Origin: Allomuricauda sp.
GTDB lineage: Bacteria; Bacteroidota; Bacteroidia; Flavobacteriales; Flavobacteriaceae
Direction of reading: 5' to 3'
DNA: 64,000 bases
Assembly: GCA_003712125.1 (NCBI GenBank)
Contig: RHLF01000001.1
Span: 248,001 to 312,000 of the forward strand
Shown here piece after piece: positions 14,964 through 25,550 of this stretch. Position 1 is the first letter of the stretch, and each line of letters opens with the position of its first letter. The notes below the pieces were generated by a model. It was not told where the DNA came from and searched no databases. It saw only the letters and a list, made by a program, of their open reading frames with translations. The translations under genes and the position numbers were made by a program.

Positions 14964-16901
14964 TTATTTTAATACAGAAAATTCCAAACTGGAATCGCCA
15001 AAAACCGTATGGGTTTGGGTCTTAAAATCTTCCTCATCGGCCTTAAATATGTTCTCCACGTAGGTCTGGGGATTTAGATCGATAAGAGGGAACCAAGTAC
15101 TTTGGATTTGAACCTGTAGTTTATGTCCTTTTTTAAAGGTATGGTATACATCCTGTAGCTTGATATCGACGTTGGTCTTTTTGTTTGGCGTAAAAGGTTC
15201 TGGTTCGGCGAAACTATTTCTAAACCGTCCTCGCAACACCTCACTGCGCACCATCAAATGATAATTGCTCATTTTGAGATGGTCTTGCATTTCTTCGTTG
15301 GTCTCGCTATCAGCGGGATGCACATCGATTACCTTGACTATCCAATCTGCTGCAGTACCTGTTGTGGCTACCTTCAGATTCGCCATAATAGGGCCTGCCA
15401 AGGTCAAATCGTCTTCCAAAACCTCAGTTTCAAAAACCAATACATCGCCTCGTCTTGCCGCAAAGCGCTGATCATCGGTCATATACTTTCTAGGTGTAAA
15501 AACTGATTTAATATCTTCAGAATAGGGTACTGGTTTTTTAACATCACTTATGAACTGCACACCCTTCGAATCACGCTCCTCTGCGGTCAATTCTTGATTA
15601 TCAGATAAGAACATACGTTGCTTTACAGCTTCTTTCGGTGGCCAGGCCGGTAATTCGCTCCATTCTTTTTTCCCAGAATCAAAAACATAGGCTTCGGGCA
15701 ATCCAGTTTTACCGTCACCCTCGCCCTTCAAAAAGTGATGAAAAAATTTGGTTTCGATCTGGTCTTGGTAAAACGTAGATATGGAATCTCCAAAATAATA
15801 GTTGCCCACCAAGTTTCGTTCGCTTCTTCGCGCCCACCTTCCGTGGTCCCAAGGTCCAAAAACCATGGTATTGTATGCACCTTGATTGTACTTTTCAATG
15901 TTCTTATAGGTCTCTAAGGGGCCATATAAGTCTTCAGCATCAAACCAGCCACCAACAATCATGGTAGCTACGTGGTTGGCTGTTTTGTCAAGATGTTGGA
16001 TCAAACCTCTTCGCTGCCATAGCTCATCATAATTGGGATGCTCTTTCAGTTCATTCCAGAAAAAATCATCGGTCATGTCGTTTGCGGTCAACTTTGGTTT
16101 GTCGGGAACGTCATATTCAAAGAAGGTGTTCAGATTCTTTAAAGGTCCTGCTTCCAAGAAAAACTGGTACTGATCTTCGGTACCGATATCTGGGAGTTCG
16201 TACCATGCCGTATCTACAGGCTGATCCCCATTCGGACGTGCTGTACCAAAAAGCGAAGTTGCCCTAAAATAACTCAACAGGTAAGCGCCGTTGTGATGAA
16301 AGTCATCAAAAAAGAAATCACCAATACATGCTTGTGGTGAAGAGGCTTTTAGTGCCGGATGGGGATCTATGGTTCCGTAAGTGGCGTAAAATCCTGGATA
16401 AGAAATGCCCCAAAGGCCTACACGGCCGTTATTGTTATCAACGTTGTTAACCAACCAGTCTATTGTATCATAAGTATCTGAACTTTCATCCACTTGGTCA
16501 TTAGAAGTCTTGTTGGGAATATAGGCGCGCATATTCTCATAATGCCCTTCACTCATCCACCGGCCACGAACATCTTGATACACCACAATGTACCCCTCTT
16601 TCATCATGTTGATATTGGGCCCGATACGTCTTCTGAACTCCCCTGCCCCATAAGGTCGAGAACTGTAAGGGGTACGCTGCATGACAATGGGGTAGGTTTT
16701 GGAAGTATCTTTGGGAGCGTAGATCGTGGTATGCAATTTCACCCCATCACGCATTTCGATATCTACTTCCTGCTTGGTATAATTTTCGGCAACAAAATTC
16801 TCATCAATCGCACCAACATCCTTTTTTGATGTCTTTTTGCACGAATTGGCGAATGCTATAAGAAGGATGGAAAGAAGTAATATACGGGTAGTTCGTTTCA
16901 T
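14964..16901 (-). CDS. CocE/NonD-family hydrolase, probable lipoprotein
   Basis: 645 residues from the ATG at 16901; the N-terminus MKRTTRILLLSILLIAFANS followed by Cys is a lipoprotein signal. VEIEMRDGVKLHTTIYAPKD-like opening, VGLWGISYPGFY (nucleophile Ser) and FGPWDHGRW (catalytic His region) match the X-Pro dipeptidyl-peptidase S15/CocE group, including alpha-amino-acid ester hydrolases; the C-terminal part is the jelly-roll domain. It probably hydrolyses peptides or esters at the cell envelope. An upstream ATG at 16940 would spoil the signal peptide. Confidence 0.87.
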   Translation of the reverse strand: MKRTTRILLLSILLIAFANSCKKTSKKDVGAIDENFVAENYTKQEVDIEMRDGVKLHTTIYAPKDTSKTYPIVMQRTPYSSRPYGAGEFRRRIGPNINMMKEGYIVVYQDVRGRWMSEGHYENMRAYIPNKTSNDQVDESSDTYDTIDWLVNNVDNNNGRVGLWGISYPGFYATYGTIDPHPALKASSPQACIGDFFFDDFHHNGAYLLSYFRATSLFGTARPNGDQPVDTAWYELPDIGTEDQYQFFLEAGPLKNLNTFFEYDVPDKPKLTANDMTDDFFWNELKEHPNYDELWQRRGLIQHLDKTANHVATMIVGGWFDAEDLYGPLETYKNIEKYNQGAYNTMVFGPWDHGRWARRSERNLVGNYYFGDSISTFYQDQIETKFFHHFLKGEGDGKTGLPEAYVFDSGKKEWSELPAWPPKEAVKQRMFLSDNQELTAEERDSKGVQFISDVKKPVPYSEDIKSVFTPRKYMTDDQRFAARRGDVLVFETEVLEDDLTLAGPIMANLKVATTGTAADWIVKVIDVHPADSETNEEMQDHLKMSNYHLMVRSEVLRGRFRNSFAEPEPFTPNKKTNVDIKLQDVYHTFKKGHKLQVQIQSTWFPLIDLNPQTYVENIFKADEEDFKTQTHTVFGDSSLEFSVLK

Positions 16902-17054
16902 GGATAAGAAATTTTGGTTCTCCGAAAACGAAGAGACCAAAACTTCTTCACTTTCAGAATTTCGATTTTAAATGAATTCTAAAACTACGAAGAAATACCT
17001 TGTAAAGAACAGTGCCCTAAAAGCTTTATTTCTATTGGCTTAAAGATCGATGAG

Positions 17055-18308
17055 CTATAAATCGAATGCCGCTTTCACTGCATCAACACTATCAAGCTTT
17101 TCCCAAGTAAAAAGTTCCACCTCTTTCTCAATCTTACCATTGTATGGAGACTCATATACCTTGGTTACCGTTCTTGGAGATTTTCCCATGTGACCATAGG
17201 CAGCCGTCTCCAAATAAATTGGGTTTCTCAATTTCAAACGCTTTTCGATGGCGAAAGGTCTCATGTCAAACAATTCAGCAACTTTACGAGCAATTTCACC
17301 ATCAGACAAGGATACGTTTGCGGTACCATAGGTGTCTACAAAAATCGAGGTAGGTTCAACGACACCAATTGCATAGCTCACCTGTACCAATATTTCATCT
17401 GCTACTCCTGCAGCAACCAGGTTCTTAGCGGCATGTCTTGAAGCGTATGCTGCACTTCGATCGACCTTACTTGGATCTTTTCCGCTAAAGGCACCACCAC
17501 CATGGGCCCCTTTGCCACCATAGGTGTCCACAATAATTTTTCTACCGGTCAAACCGGTATCACCATGCGGACCTCCAATGACAAATTTTCCGGTGGGATT
17601 TATATGGTAGGTAATCTGATCGTTAAATAGCGCTTGTACGCGTTCTGGGAACTGTACTTTGACCTTTGGCATCAATATGGATATAATATCCGACTTGATT
17701 TTTGCCAACATGGCCTCATCGGAGTCAAAGGCATCATGTTGGGTAGAAACAACGATGGTGTCGATACGTTGGGGTACATTATCATCAGAGTACTCGATTG
17801 TGACCTGGGCCTTGGCGTCGGGTCGCAAATAGGATATTTCGTTCCCTTCCCTTCGCAAATCAGCCAAAACCTGAAGGATTTTGTGTGAAATATCAAGTGC
17901 CAAAGGCATATAGTTTTCAGTTTCTGTAGTGGCATATCCGAACATCATTCCTTGATCACCCGCACCCTGTTCTTCTTTTGTTGCTCGATCTACACCTTGG
18001 TTGATATCTTGTGATTGCTCATGGATTAAAGAAACCACTCCACAAGAATCACCGCTAAACTGGTATTCCCCTTTGGTATAGCCTATATTATTAATTGTCT
18101 CTCGAGCAATGCTTTGAACATCCAAATACGTACCGCTTTTTACCTCACCCGCCAAAACAACTTGCCCAGTGGTCACTAAGGTTTCGCAGGCTACCTTGCT
18201 ATCGGGGTCAAAAGCCAAGAAATTGTCAAGTAGGGCATCACTAATCTGATCGGATACCTTGTCTGGGTGTCCTTCACTTACAGATTCTGAGGTAAATAAA
18301 TATGGCAT
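17055..18308 (-). CDS. metK: S-adenosylmethionine synthetase
   Basis: 417 residues. [14 protein letters not shown] at the N-terminus, [13 protein letters not shown] and [19 protein letters not shown] are the hallmark motifs. It makes SAM from methionine and ATP, the ligand sensed by all three riboswitch-like leaders of this island. The start at 18306-18308 is preceded by a 140-base leader with a SAM-II-like aptamer. Confidence 0.98.
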   Translation of the reverse strand: MPYLFTSESVSEGHPDKVSDQISDALLDNFLAFDPDSKVACETLVTTGQVVLAGEVKSGTYLDVQSIARETINNIGYTKGEYQFSGDSCGVVSLIHEQSQDINQGVDRATKEEQGAGDQGMMFGYATTETENYMPLALDISHKILQVLADLRREGNEISYLRPDAKAQVTIEYSDDNVPQRIDTIVVSTQHDAFDSDEAMLAKIKSDIISILMPKVKVQFPERVQALFNDQITYHINPTGKFVIGGPHGDTGLTGRKIIVDTYGGKGAHGGGAFSGKDPSKVDRSAAYASRHAAKNLVAAGVADEILVQVSYAIGVVEPTSIFVDTYGTANVSLSDGEIARKVAELFDMRPFAIEKRLKLRNPIYLETAAYGHMGKSPRTVTKVYESPYNGKIEKEVELFTWEKLDSVDAVKAAFDL

Positions 18309-18330
18309 GTTTTCTAATTTTAATGGGAGA

Positions 18331-18434
18331 GATTTGACAGGACTACCTTAGGGAGTCGGCACCACTTTTAGCATTTTTGTTTAGCTACATCTTGCTAAGC
18401 ATCTGAGGTTGCAATCGGTCAAATCTATCCTCAA
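18331..18434 (-). promoter_or_regulatory. SAM-II/SAM-V-like riboswitch in the metK leader
   Basis: On the minus strand TTGAGG, ATA, GATTTGACCG, ATTGCAA, CCTCAG follow one another: TGAGG and CCTCA form P1 around a GATTTGACCG loop, very close to the GAUUUAACCG loop of SAM-II. Further on TGTAGCTAAA is found; TTGCA (18414-18410) and TGTAG (18389-18385) can form the class pseudoknot. The gap before TGTAG is longer than in the type RNA. At 18338-18331 GTCAAATC is a perfect complement of GATTTGAC (18425-18418), a possible anti-aptamer switch. Confidence 0.7.
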
Positions 18435-18446
18435 TTTTTGATTTGG

Positions 18447-18477
18447 CAAATGTACGGTTTTGAAAAAGAATTCAAAA
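18447..18477 (-). promoter_or_regulatory. metK promoter, Bacteroidota type
   Basis: TTTTG at 18477-18473, an 18-base spacer and TACATTTG at 18454-18447 fit the TTG/TAnnTTTG pattern. The transcript would start just ahead of the SAM-II-like aptamer. Confidence 0.7.
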
Positions 18478-18593
18478 TTCAGAAGTTGAAAATGTGTTCA
18501 CCGATTTAGGCCCAAATTTTTCCAAAAACCAATTTTGGATTTGTATATTGCAAGCTCCGTCTTTTATTAATTGGAACCTAAACACACCACACC

Positions 18594-19208
18594 ATGCACA
18601 TTGCGGTTGCCGGAAACATTGGAGCAGGAAAAACTACATTAACCTCTTTACTTTCAAAACATTATAAATGGGAAGCTCACTTTGAAGATGTGGTCGACAA
18701 TCCCTATTTGGATGATTTCTACACCCAAATGGAACGGTGGAGTTTCAATCTTCAGATTTATTTTTTGAATAGTCGGTACCGCCAAATTTTAAAGATTAGG
18801 GAGAGCGGAAAAAATGTTATCCAGGATCGGACCATATATGAGGACGCCCATATTTTTGCACCTAATTTGCACGCCATGGGTTTGATGACCAATCGGGATT
18901 ATGAAAATTACAAAAGTCTTTTTGAATTAATGGAGAGTTTGGTGCAACCACCAGATCTAATGATTTATCTCCGAAGCTCTATCCCTAATTTGGTGGAGCA
19001 AATTCACAAGCGCGGGCGGGAATATGAAAACAGTATTTCAATCGACTACCTGAGCCGTTTAAATGAACGGTACGAGGCCTGGGTAAACACCTATGAAAAA
19101 GGCAAGCTTCTGGTCTTTGATGTTGATGAGCTTGACTTTGTTGACAATCCAGAGCATTTAGGTGAGGTCATCAACCGCATCGATGCGGAGATTCACGGAT
19201 TGTTTTAA
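18594..19208 (+). CDS. Deoxynucleoside kinase
   Basis: 204 residues. MHIAVAGNIGAGKTTLTSLL holds the P-loop (GNIGAGKTT, residues 7-15); QDRTIYEDAHIFAPNL carries the DRS-like motif of the dNK/dGK family and the lid arginines lie in HKRGREYENSI. It phosphorylates deoxynucleosides in salvage. Substrate preference cannot be read from the sequence. It is a single-gene unit ending at a shared hairpin with hppA. Confidence 0.9.
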   Translation: MHIAVAGNIGAGKTTLTSLLSKHYKWEAHFEDVVDNPYLDDFYTQMERWSFNLQIYFLNSRYRQILKIRESGKNVIQDRTIYEDAHIFAPNLHAMGLMTNRDYENYKSLFELMESLVQPPDLMIYLRSSIPNLVEQIHKRGREYENSISIDYLSRLNERYEAWVNTYEKGKLLVFDVDELDFVDNPEHLGEVINRIDAEIHGLF

Positions 19209-19244
19209 TGAAGCTTATTCAGTAGACCTAAAGTCTAACGCACA

Positions 19245-19273
19245 AAAAAACACCCGCTAATGCGGGTGTTTTT
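19245..19273. terminator. Bidirectional terminator between the kinase gene and hppA
   Basis: ACACCCGC, loop TAAT, GCGGGTGT, with A-run before and T-run after, so it can end transcripts from both sides. Confidence 0.9.
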
Positions 19274-19299
19274 AATTGTATACAGTAGAAGTGAATGTT

Positions 19300-21729
19300 C
19301 TATTCCTCTACTTTCAATTGGATGTCTTTATCCATGTCTTGAACCTTGGACATCACTTCTTCCTTGGTTCCGGTGAACACCTCTTCGGTCTTTTCACCAT
19401 TCGCTTCTGTAATAACCGTTGCAGTTACCGTACCATCCTCATTTTTCTCCATCTCCACCTTCACGGTTTTCTTATTCATGGTATCGGCCTCAGCAAAATG
19501 AATTTCCTTAGAGGCATCCATTTCGTGCTTGTTACCGTCTTCATCAATCCAAATACGCTTTTCAACTTGCATACTTGCCATTGCTGTGTCAGAATTGACG
19601 GCAATACTTGGTGCAATTACCAACGCCACAACACTCATCAACTTCAACAGAATGTTCAATGATGGTCCTGAGGTATCCTTGAAAGGGTCTCCCACGGTAT
19701 CGCCAACAACGGCTGCTTTGTGGGCATCAGAACCTTTACGGCCTTCACTTTCGATGGTTTTTTTGGCGTTGTCCCATGCACCTCCAGCGTTTGACTGGAA
19801 AATCGCCATTAAAACACCTGCAGTGGTCACACCGGCAAGCAATCCACCCAACATATTGGCCCCACCTAAGAATCCAACAGCAACGGGCACGGCAATGGCC
19901 AACAACCCAGGCAATACCATTTCGCGGATAGAAGCCTTGGTTGAAATTTCAACACATTTATCATATTCAGCAACACCATCAGCGGCCTCAAAAATTTCCA
20001 TGTCTTTTTTGGTTGCTTTCGAAAGGTCAGAATCGTATTTACGCATCACTTCCAAGGCAGCCTTTAATTGAGGTATATCACGGAACTGACGACGTACTTC
20101 TTCAATCATTGACATAGCCGCTCTACCCACTGCATTCATCGAAAGGGCCGAGAATACGAAGGGAAGCATACCCCCTACCAATAGACCAGCCATAATTTTT
20201 GGTTGCGATACATCAATTGAAGTTACTCCTGCTGTCTTCATGAAGGCGGCAAAAAGTGCCAATGCTGTAAGTGCAGCAGAGGCAATGGCGAATCCTTTTC
20301 CGATAGCGGCTGTAGTGTTACCAACGGCATCCAATTTGTCTGTGCGCTCACGAACCTCGCTCGGCAATTCGGCCATTTCGGCGATACCACCAGCATTGTC
20401 AGAAATCGGTCCGTAGGCATCAACCGCCAATTGGATTCCTGTGTTAGCCAACATCCCCACGGCCGCAATGGCAATACCGTAAAGCCCAGCAAAATGGTGC
20501 GAAACCAAGATAGCCGCAGCAATCAAAATAATAGGAATCATCGTCGACATCATTCCTACACCCAATCCGGCAATGATATTGGTTGCCGATCCTGTTTCTG
20601 ATTGACGCACAATACTGTTCACAGGTTTTGTACCTGTACCTGTATAATATTCGGTAACCTTACCAACAGCAAGGCCAGCAACTAAACCGGCAATAGTCGC
20701 CCAAAAAACGCCCATGGCCGTATATTCTTTGCCACCGTCCATCCAGGACTCTGGCAACATCATGGTAATCAAAAAGTAAGAGGCCACCAACATTAAGAAC
20801 GCTGAACCAAACTCTCCAATATTCAATGCAGTTTGAGGATTTCCACCATCCTTAACACGTACGAAGAAGGTACCGATAATAGACATGATTATTCCTGCAG
20901 CTGCCAACGCCAAAGGCAAATACACAGCACCAAGGCCGTCAAACATGTCAGCAAAGGCAGGATTGGTGGCAAATATCGCACCCAATACCATAGTACCTAT
21001 AATAGAACCTACATAAGACTCAAAAAGGTCAGCACCCATACCAGCAACATCACCAACGTTGTCACCCACGTTATCTGCAATGGTAGCAGGGTTTAACGGA
21101 TGATCTTCAGGAATACCAGCTTCTACCTTACCTACCAAGTCAGCACCTACGTCAGCTGCTTTGGTATAAATACCGCCACCGACACGTGCGAAAAGTGCAA
21201 TTGAGGAAGCTCCTAATGAAAAACCTGAAAGTACATTCAGTACTTCAGCGGTGCTCCAACCCATACCACTATATAACATAAATAGTCCGCTCAGGCCTAA
21301 AACACCCAAACCAACTACACCAAGTCCCATCACGGCACCTCCAGCAAAGGCTACTTCAAGCGCTTTCCCCAAAGATGTTCTTGCAGCGTTGGTCGTTCTT
21401 ACATTGGCCTTTGTTGCGACCTTCATACCGATAAATCCGGCCAGGGCGGAACAGATGGCACCAACCACAAAAGAGACAGCTACCATCCAGTTCGAATCGG
21501 CTTCACTCTCTCCTTTAAAAACCAACAAGGCAGCAACAGCTACCACAAAAATTGAAAGAATTTTATATTCTGCCTTCAAGAAAGACATGGCTCCGTCAGC
21601 AATGTTTTTGGCAATTCGCGCCATTTTATCGTCACCAACGGCTTGTTTTGAGACCCAGGCATTTTTGACGGCCACAAACAAAAGGGCCAAAATACCAAAT
21701 CCCCATAGGTAAGGAACTAATGATTCCAT
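19300..21729 (-). CDS. hppA: Membrane-bound ion-pumping pyrophosphatase with C-terminal extension
   Basis: 809 residues. The core has about 16 membrane helices and the motifs [38 protein letters not shown] and [11 protein letters not shown] that bind magnesium-pyrophosphate. [10 protein letters not shown] shows an alanine at the position that is lysine in potassium-independent enzymes, so this one is predicted to be potassium-dependent; sodium or proton transport is left open. After [11 protein letters not shown] come about 90 extra, mostly acidic residues ([18 protein letters not shown] onward) not part of the pump core. The enzyme stores pyrophosphate energy as an ion gradient. Confidence 0.95.
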   Translation of the reverse strand: MESLVPYLWGFGILALLFVAVKNAWVSKQAVGDDKMARIAKNIADGAMSFLKAEYKILSIFVVAVAALLVFKGESEADSNWMVAVSFVVGAICSALAGFIGMKVATKANVRTTNAARTSLGKALEVAFAGGAVMGLGVVGLGVLGLSGLFMLYSGMGWSTAEVLNVLSGFSLGASSIALFARVGGGIYTKAADVGADLVGKVEAGIPEDHPLNPATIADNVGDNVGDVAGMGADLFESYVGSIIGTMVLGAIFATNPAFADMFDGLGAVYLPLALAAAGIIMSIIGTFFVRVKDGGNPQTALNIGEFGSAFLMLVASYFLITMMLPESWMDGGKEYTAMGVFWATIAGLVAGLAVGKVTEYYTGTGTKPVNSIVRQSETGSATNIIAGLGVGMMSTMIPIILIAAAILVSHHFAGLYGIAIAAVGMLANTGIQLAVDAYGPISDNAGGIAEMAELPSEVRERTDKLDAVGNTTAAIGKGFAIASAALTALALFAAFMKTAGVTSIDVSQPKIMAGLLVGGMLPFVFSALSMNAVGRAAMSMIEEVRRQFRDIPQLKAALEVMRKYDSDLSKATKKDMEIFEAADGVAEYDKCVEISTKASIREMVLPGLLAIAVPVAVGFLGGANMLGGLLAGVTTAGVLMAIFQSNAGGAWDNAKKTIESEGRKGSDAHKAAVVGDTVGDPFKDTSGPSLNILLKLMSVVALVIAPSIAVNSDTAMASMQVEKRIWIDEDGNKHEMDASKEIHFAEADTMNKKTVKVEMEKNEDGTVTATVITEANGEKTEEVFTGTKEEVMSKVQDMDKDIQLKVEE

Positions 21730-21760
21730 AAATAAAGTTTTAAGGTTTAATTAAGTGGCG

Positions 21761-21768
21761 CAAAAGTA
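21761..21768 (-). promoter_or_regulatory. -7 box before hppA
   Basis: TACTTTTG on the minus strand fits TAnnTTTG, 31 bases before the ATG at 21729. No clear -33 element. Confidence 0.5.
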
Positions 21769-21793
21769 GTAAAATACCTAGGAAAATAAAATG

Positions 21794-24289
21794 CTAAAAG
21801 CTGAAACCGAAGGTACCCGTGACTCCAAATGCTCTAGCGTTGGGATTGTCAAGGTAATTCCCCCTAAAATTAAAGTCTATTCTAAAGATTTTAAAGATGT
21901 TACCAACGCCAAACGAGTATTCCCAATAGATTTGGTTTTCAGGGGCAATCAACGGAATGTTTGTCGGAGAGCTCAAGAGTATGTTTTCATCAGAGATAGA
22001 ACCCCAAGCACCTCTTAACCCAACTATTTCGCGCAGGTTCAATTTTCGCAAAAGGGGAATACGAGAAAAAATGCGTCCGTTAAAATTGTGTTCCATATGC
22101 ACTGTGGCATAGGTGTCTGTCACAAACTCATAAAAATCTAGATTTGGAAAGGTATTGTACAGCGAAAACAGGGTTTGGTTCCCAGGTATGACGCTCAAAA
22201 GTCCCAAGGGTACCGCTCCAAACGTTTTTCCCAACTCAACAGTGGTCAACAAGCGGCCAAATCCTCCTAATTGCCAAGGTTGGGTATATGAAAATTGTAG
22301 TCGTTCATAATCAAAATCACTTTCTAAGAATCCATTAAAACCCTTGGTGTAATTGAATAAAATAGTACTGTAATTGTCATTGATATCAGACCGTTCCACC
22401 CCATACCCAATGGTTCGCTTGCCAGGGGTATATATCAAGGTGGTACTGATATCAAATTGTTTGATTTCATCTGAAATCCCTGTTGGTGAAGCCGCGTCAA
22501 GATAGGCCAGACTAAAATCTTGTGGCAAGGCCGAACTTAATGTCCTAAACGAACTGCCTACCCGAACCCTTAAGTTTTTAACGGGTTCTATCTCAATATT
22601 AAAGGTGGATAGGTTAATATTGCTCAATCGATTGTTGGCACCTACCGAAACCAGTGATGATGAGGCAATGCTGCGGCCTAAAACATCGTTTGTTGCCGTA
22701 AGGCTCAATCCCAATTGTTCCACATCCCTACGATGCCCCCCAGAAAGGATCAACCGATTTTTACGATCTAATAAAAACTTGGCCGAGAAACCATGCTTGA
22801 ATTTTTTGTCATCAAAGCCATATGCCATATATCCCTCAAGTCGCCATGGGTCATTTTGGCCGAAGTAGGTTCGGGCCCCACCTCGAATCCGAATTCCTTC
22901 AGCATCATTGATCCCAAAAGTGCTGTAGATATCCCCTATGTCGATATTCCATTTGTCAATTTCAACATAACCCGAACCCAAAATGCTGACAATATCGTAA
23001 TAGGTCCGAAATTTCGGGGCCGTCTTTAGGGTATCCAGCAATTTGAAAATGCCACTTTCGTCCTCATTCAAACGTTCCAGTCGGGCATTGTTCCAAAAGA
23101 TACTATCACGATTAAAGACCCTGGGGTCATAAGGATCACTTTCGGCCTTATAAAATGGTTCGGGTCGCTCTATGTTAAACGCATAATTGTCATATACCGT
23201 AGTACGCTTTCCATAAACGCCGCGCGATTTCTCCTTTTTTGAAAAGGCAAAATCGCTTAACATGTAATCCCGTTTTAAGAGAAACACCGAGTCGTTCACC
23301 ACATCAAAATCCTGTTCGATATAGATTTCCTTGACCCAATTGATGTTGGCGCTTTTCGTCACCTCCAAATTGATTTTTTTGACGGCAAAGGTCGAATCGT
23401 TGACCCAAAAGTCTCCTTTGAAGGTCAATTCGTTCTTTCGCCGGGGATAGTAGATGATATTATAGCACCACTTATCATCAATAAATGTACTGTCGGAGAG
23501 CACATAATTGTAGACGTCTACTCCTGTCTTGGAAAGCGGACTGGTAAAACTTTTATCAAAAAATTTCAAATAGTTATCATAGATATCGTAATCAGAATAA
23601 AGGTCTTCTACAAACGCAGTTATCGCTTGATTGCCCCCAAAACCAGAACTTTTATTACCCAACACATCTTCCTTTTCCAAACCCAATTGATTGTCGCCGT
23701 AAACTTTGGAAAACACTTCGTTCAAAAACATGGGGAGGTATGTCTTACCCGTAATACGGGACGTATCCAAATTTTGAAACATAAATTCCAACCCCTTGAA
23801 CAACCTACTTTTAATCAAGGCGCTATCGATGGTGTTGAGATCAAATTCTACCTTTTCATATTTGTCAAACTGATAGCTCTTAAATTTTCGAACGCCATTG
23901 ACGCGTTTCTTCGCCCAAATCTTTTTAAGGATTTCGATGGCCGGATTGTTCTTTTTTGATTGTTTTCCGGTGTAGATCACAACCTCATCCAATTGCTCAG
24001 TAGATTCGGCAAGAACAATTTCAAGGTTGTAGTTCACTTTTGCGGCGAGGTCGATATGTTTTGTCTCATAGCCAATGAAAGAAACCACTATGGCCTTATA
24101 GGTATTGTCAGATTCAAAGTAAAAACGGCCGTTGTCGTTGGTAATGGTACCTTCAGAAGAATCTTCAAAAACAATATTCGCAAAAGCCACAGGTGCACCG
24201 GAAGGATCTAAAACAATACCCCCTACCTTGGTCTGGGCGATTAGGAATAAAGGAAGGAATAAGAAGAAAGGAATAAGGAACTTTTTCAT
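21794..24289 (-). CDS. DUF5686 surface protein with carboxypeptidase-regulatory-like domain
   Basis: 831 residues. Signal peptide MKKFLIPFFLFLPLFLIAQ; then a carboxypeptidase-D-regulatory-like beta sandwich (about residues 22-110, KVGGIVLDPSGAPVAFANI), as in TonB-dependent receptors; then the long DUF5686 region with many alternating beta strands, ending in aromatic SF, typical of an outer-membrane barrel. Function unknown; family members are common in Bacteroidota envelopes. Single gene, no partner. Confidence 0.85.
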   Translation of the reverse strand: MKKFLIPFFLFLPLFLIAQTKVGGIVLDPSGAPVAFANIVFEDSSEGTITNDNGRFYFESDNTYKAIVVSFIGYETKHIDLAAKVNYNLEIVLAESTEQLDEVVIYTGKQSKKNNPAIEILKKIWAKKRVNGVRKFKSYQFDKYEKVEFDLNTIDSALIKSRLFKGLEFMFQNLDTSRITGKTYLPMFLNEVFSKVYGDNQLGLEKEDVLGNKSSGFGGNQAITAFVEDLYSDYDIYDNYLKFFDKSFTSPLSKTGVDVYNYVLSDSTFIDDKWCYNIIYYPRRKNELTFKGDFWVNDSTFAVKKINLEVTKSANINWVKEIYIEQDFDVVNDSVFLLKRDYMLSDFAFSKKEKSRGVYGKRTTVYDNYAFNIERPEPFYKAESDPYDPRVFNRDSIFWNNARLERLNEDESGIFKLLDTLKTAPKFRTYYDIVSILGSGYVEIDKWNIDIGDIYSTFGINDAEGIRIRGGARTYFGQNDPWRLEGYMAYGFDDKKFKHGFSAKFLLDRKNRLILSGGHRRDVEQLGLSLTATNDVLGRSIASSSLVSVGANNRLSNINLSTFNIEIEPVKNLRVRVGSSFRTLSSALPQDFSLAYLDAASPTGISDEIKQFDISTTLIYTPGKRTIGYGVERSDINDNYSTILFNYTKGFNGFLESDFDYERLQFSYTQPWQLGGFGRLLTTVELGKTFGAVPLGLLSVIPGNQTLFSLYNTFPNLDFYEFVTDTYATVHMEHNFNGRIFSRIPLLRKLNLREIVGLRGAWGSISDENILLSSPTNIPLIAPENQIYWEYSFGVGNIFKIFRIDFNFRGNYLDNPNARAFGVTGTFGFSF

Positions 24290-24381
24290 GTATGTTATAG
24301 CATGTAGACACTATCATTTGATAGGTCTCATTACTCGGTCATTTTGGTTTCTGCGTAGTCTTATATCAAAAACTGTTCCTT

Positions 24382-24415
24382 AAAAAAGCCCCACCGACAA
24401 TTTGTCGATAGGGCT
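24382..24415 (-). terminator. Intrinsic terminator after the pyruvate dehydrogenase beta gene
   Basis: Minus strand: AGCCCTATCGACAAATTG pairs with CGGTGGGGCT around a short loop, followed by TTTTTT. It lies 26 bases after the stop at 24441. Confidence 0.85.
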
Positions 24416-24440
24416 AATATACCTTACAAAATACTTATGT

Positions 24441-25418
24441 CTACTTATATAACACTTTCTTAACAGCCTTGATCACGTCTTCATGGTTGGGCAACCATTC
24501 TGCCAAAAGCACTGGTGAATAGGGTGCTGGCGTATCAGCCGTATTTAATTTTACAATGGGTGCATCCAAGTAATCGAATGCCTTATCTTGAACGTGATAG
24601 ATAATTTCAGTAGCTACATTGCCAAAGGGCCATGCTTCTTCCAATACCACCAATCGATTGGTTTTTTTGACGGAAGTCAAAATTGCATCATGGTCCATGG
24701 GGCGAACCGTGCGCAAATCGATTATTTCACAACTAATACCCTCTTTTTCCAATTCATCAGCAGCTTTGTAAGCTTCCTTTATAATCTTACCAAAAGAGAC
24801 AATGGTCACATCATTTCCTTCACGTTTGATATCGGCAACACCCAAAGGAATGGTATACTCCCCTTCAGGCACCTCACCTTTGTCACCATACATCTGTTCT
24901 GATTCCATAAAAATGACAGGATCATCATCACGAATCGAAGATTTCAACAATCCCTTCGCATCTGCAGGATTTGAAGGAACTACAACCTTTAATCCTGGGC
25001 AATTGGCATACCAGCTCTCAAAGGCTTGTGAATGTGTTGCTGCCAACTGGCCAGCTGAAGCGGTCGGACCACGAAAAACAATGGGGCAATTGAACTGCCC
25101 GGCAGACATCTGACGAATCTTGGCTGCATTGTTTATTATTTGGTCAATACCCACTAAGGAGAAATTAAAGGTCATGAATTCGATGATCGGTCGATTGCCG
25201 TTCATGGCCGATCCCACCCCAATACCTGCAAACCCCAATTCTGAAATTGGAGTATCTAAAACGCGGTCAGGACCAAATTCATCCAACATACCTTTTGAAG
25301 CCTTATAAGCACCATTGTACTCGGCTACTTCTTCGCCCATTAAATAAATGGTATCATCACGACGCATCTCTTCGCTCATGGCCTCTGCAATGGCTTGTCT
25401 AAACTGTAATGTTTTCAT
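24441..25418 (-). CDS. pdhB: Pyruvate dehydrogenase E1 component, beta subunit
   Basis: 325 residues. QFRQAIAEAMSEEMRRDDTI and GEEVAEYNGAYKASKGM at the start, DTPISELGFAGIGVGSAM and VVLEEAWPFGNVATEI later identify the beta subunit of the two-subunit E1. It forms the thiamine-diphosphate site with the alpha subunit for oxidative decarboxylation of pyruvate. The alpha subunit gene is not adjacent. Branched-chain 2-oxoacid E1 beta is the main alternative, judged less likely. Confidence 0.92.
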   Translation of the reverse strand: MKTLQFRQAIAEAMSEEMRRDDTIYLMGEEVAEYNGAYKASKGMLDEFGPDRVLDTPISELGFAGIGVGSAMNGNRPIIEFMTFNFSLVGIDQIINNAAKIRQMSAGQFNCPIVFRGPTASAGQLAATHSQAFESWYANCPGLKVVVPSNPADAKGLLKSSIRDDDPVIFMESEQMYGDKGEVPEGEYTIPLGVADIKREGNDVTIVSFGKIIKEAYKAADELEKEGISCEIIDLRTVRPMDHDAILTSVKKTNRLVVLEEAWPFGNVATEIIYHVQDKAFDYLDAPIVKLNTADTPAPYSPVLLAEWLPNHEDVIKAVKKVLYK

Positions 25419-25452
25419 ACGCTATACGGGGTGCTGTATTAAAAAATGCAAG

Positions 25453-25460
25453 CAAAAATA
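25453..25460 (-). promoter_or_regulatory. Possible -7 box of pdhB
   Basis: TATTTTTG on the minus strand, 34 bases before the ATG at 25418, fits TAnnTTTG. Confidence 0.45.
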
Positions 25461-25509
25461 GCAAAATATACAGGATATTTCAGCCTCGATTTTTTAAAAA
25501 GCATAAAAA

Positions 25510-25537
25510 AAATTTATTATGCATGCATAATAAATTT
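25510..25537. promoter_or_regulatory. 28-bp perfect palindrome upstream of etfBA (predicted operator)
   Basis: A perfect 28-base palindrome centred between 25523 and 25524, with core ATTATGCATGCATAAT and arms extended by AAATTT on both outer ends. It ends 13 bases before the -7 box of etfB and covers the -33 area, the usual place for a repressor. The 16-base core recurs exactly at 50279-50294. The regulator is unknown; TetR-type binding is a guess. Confidence 0.65.
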
Positions 25538-25550
25538 AGGATTTTATGGC

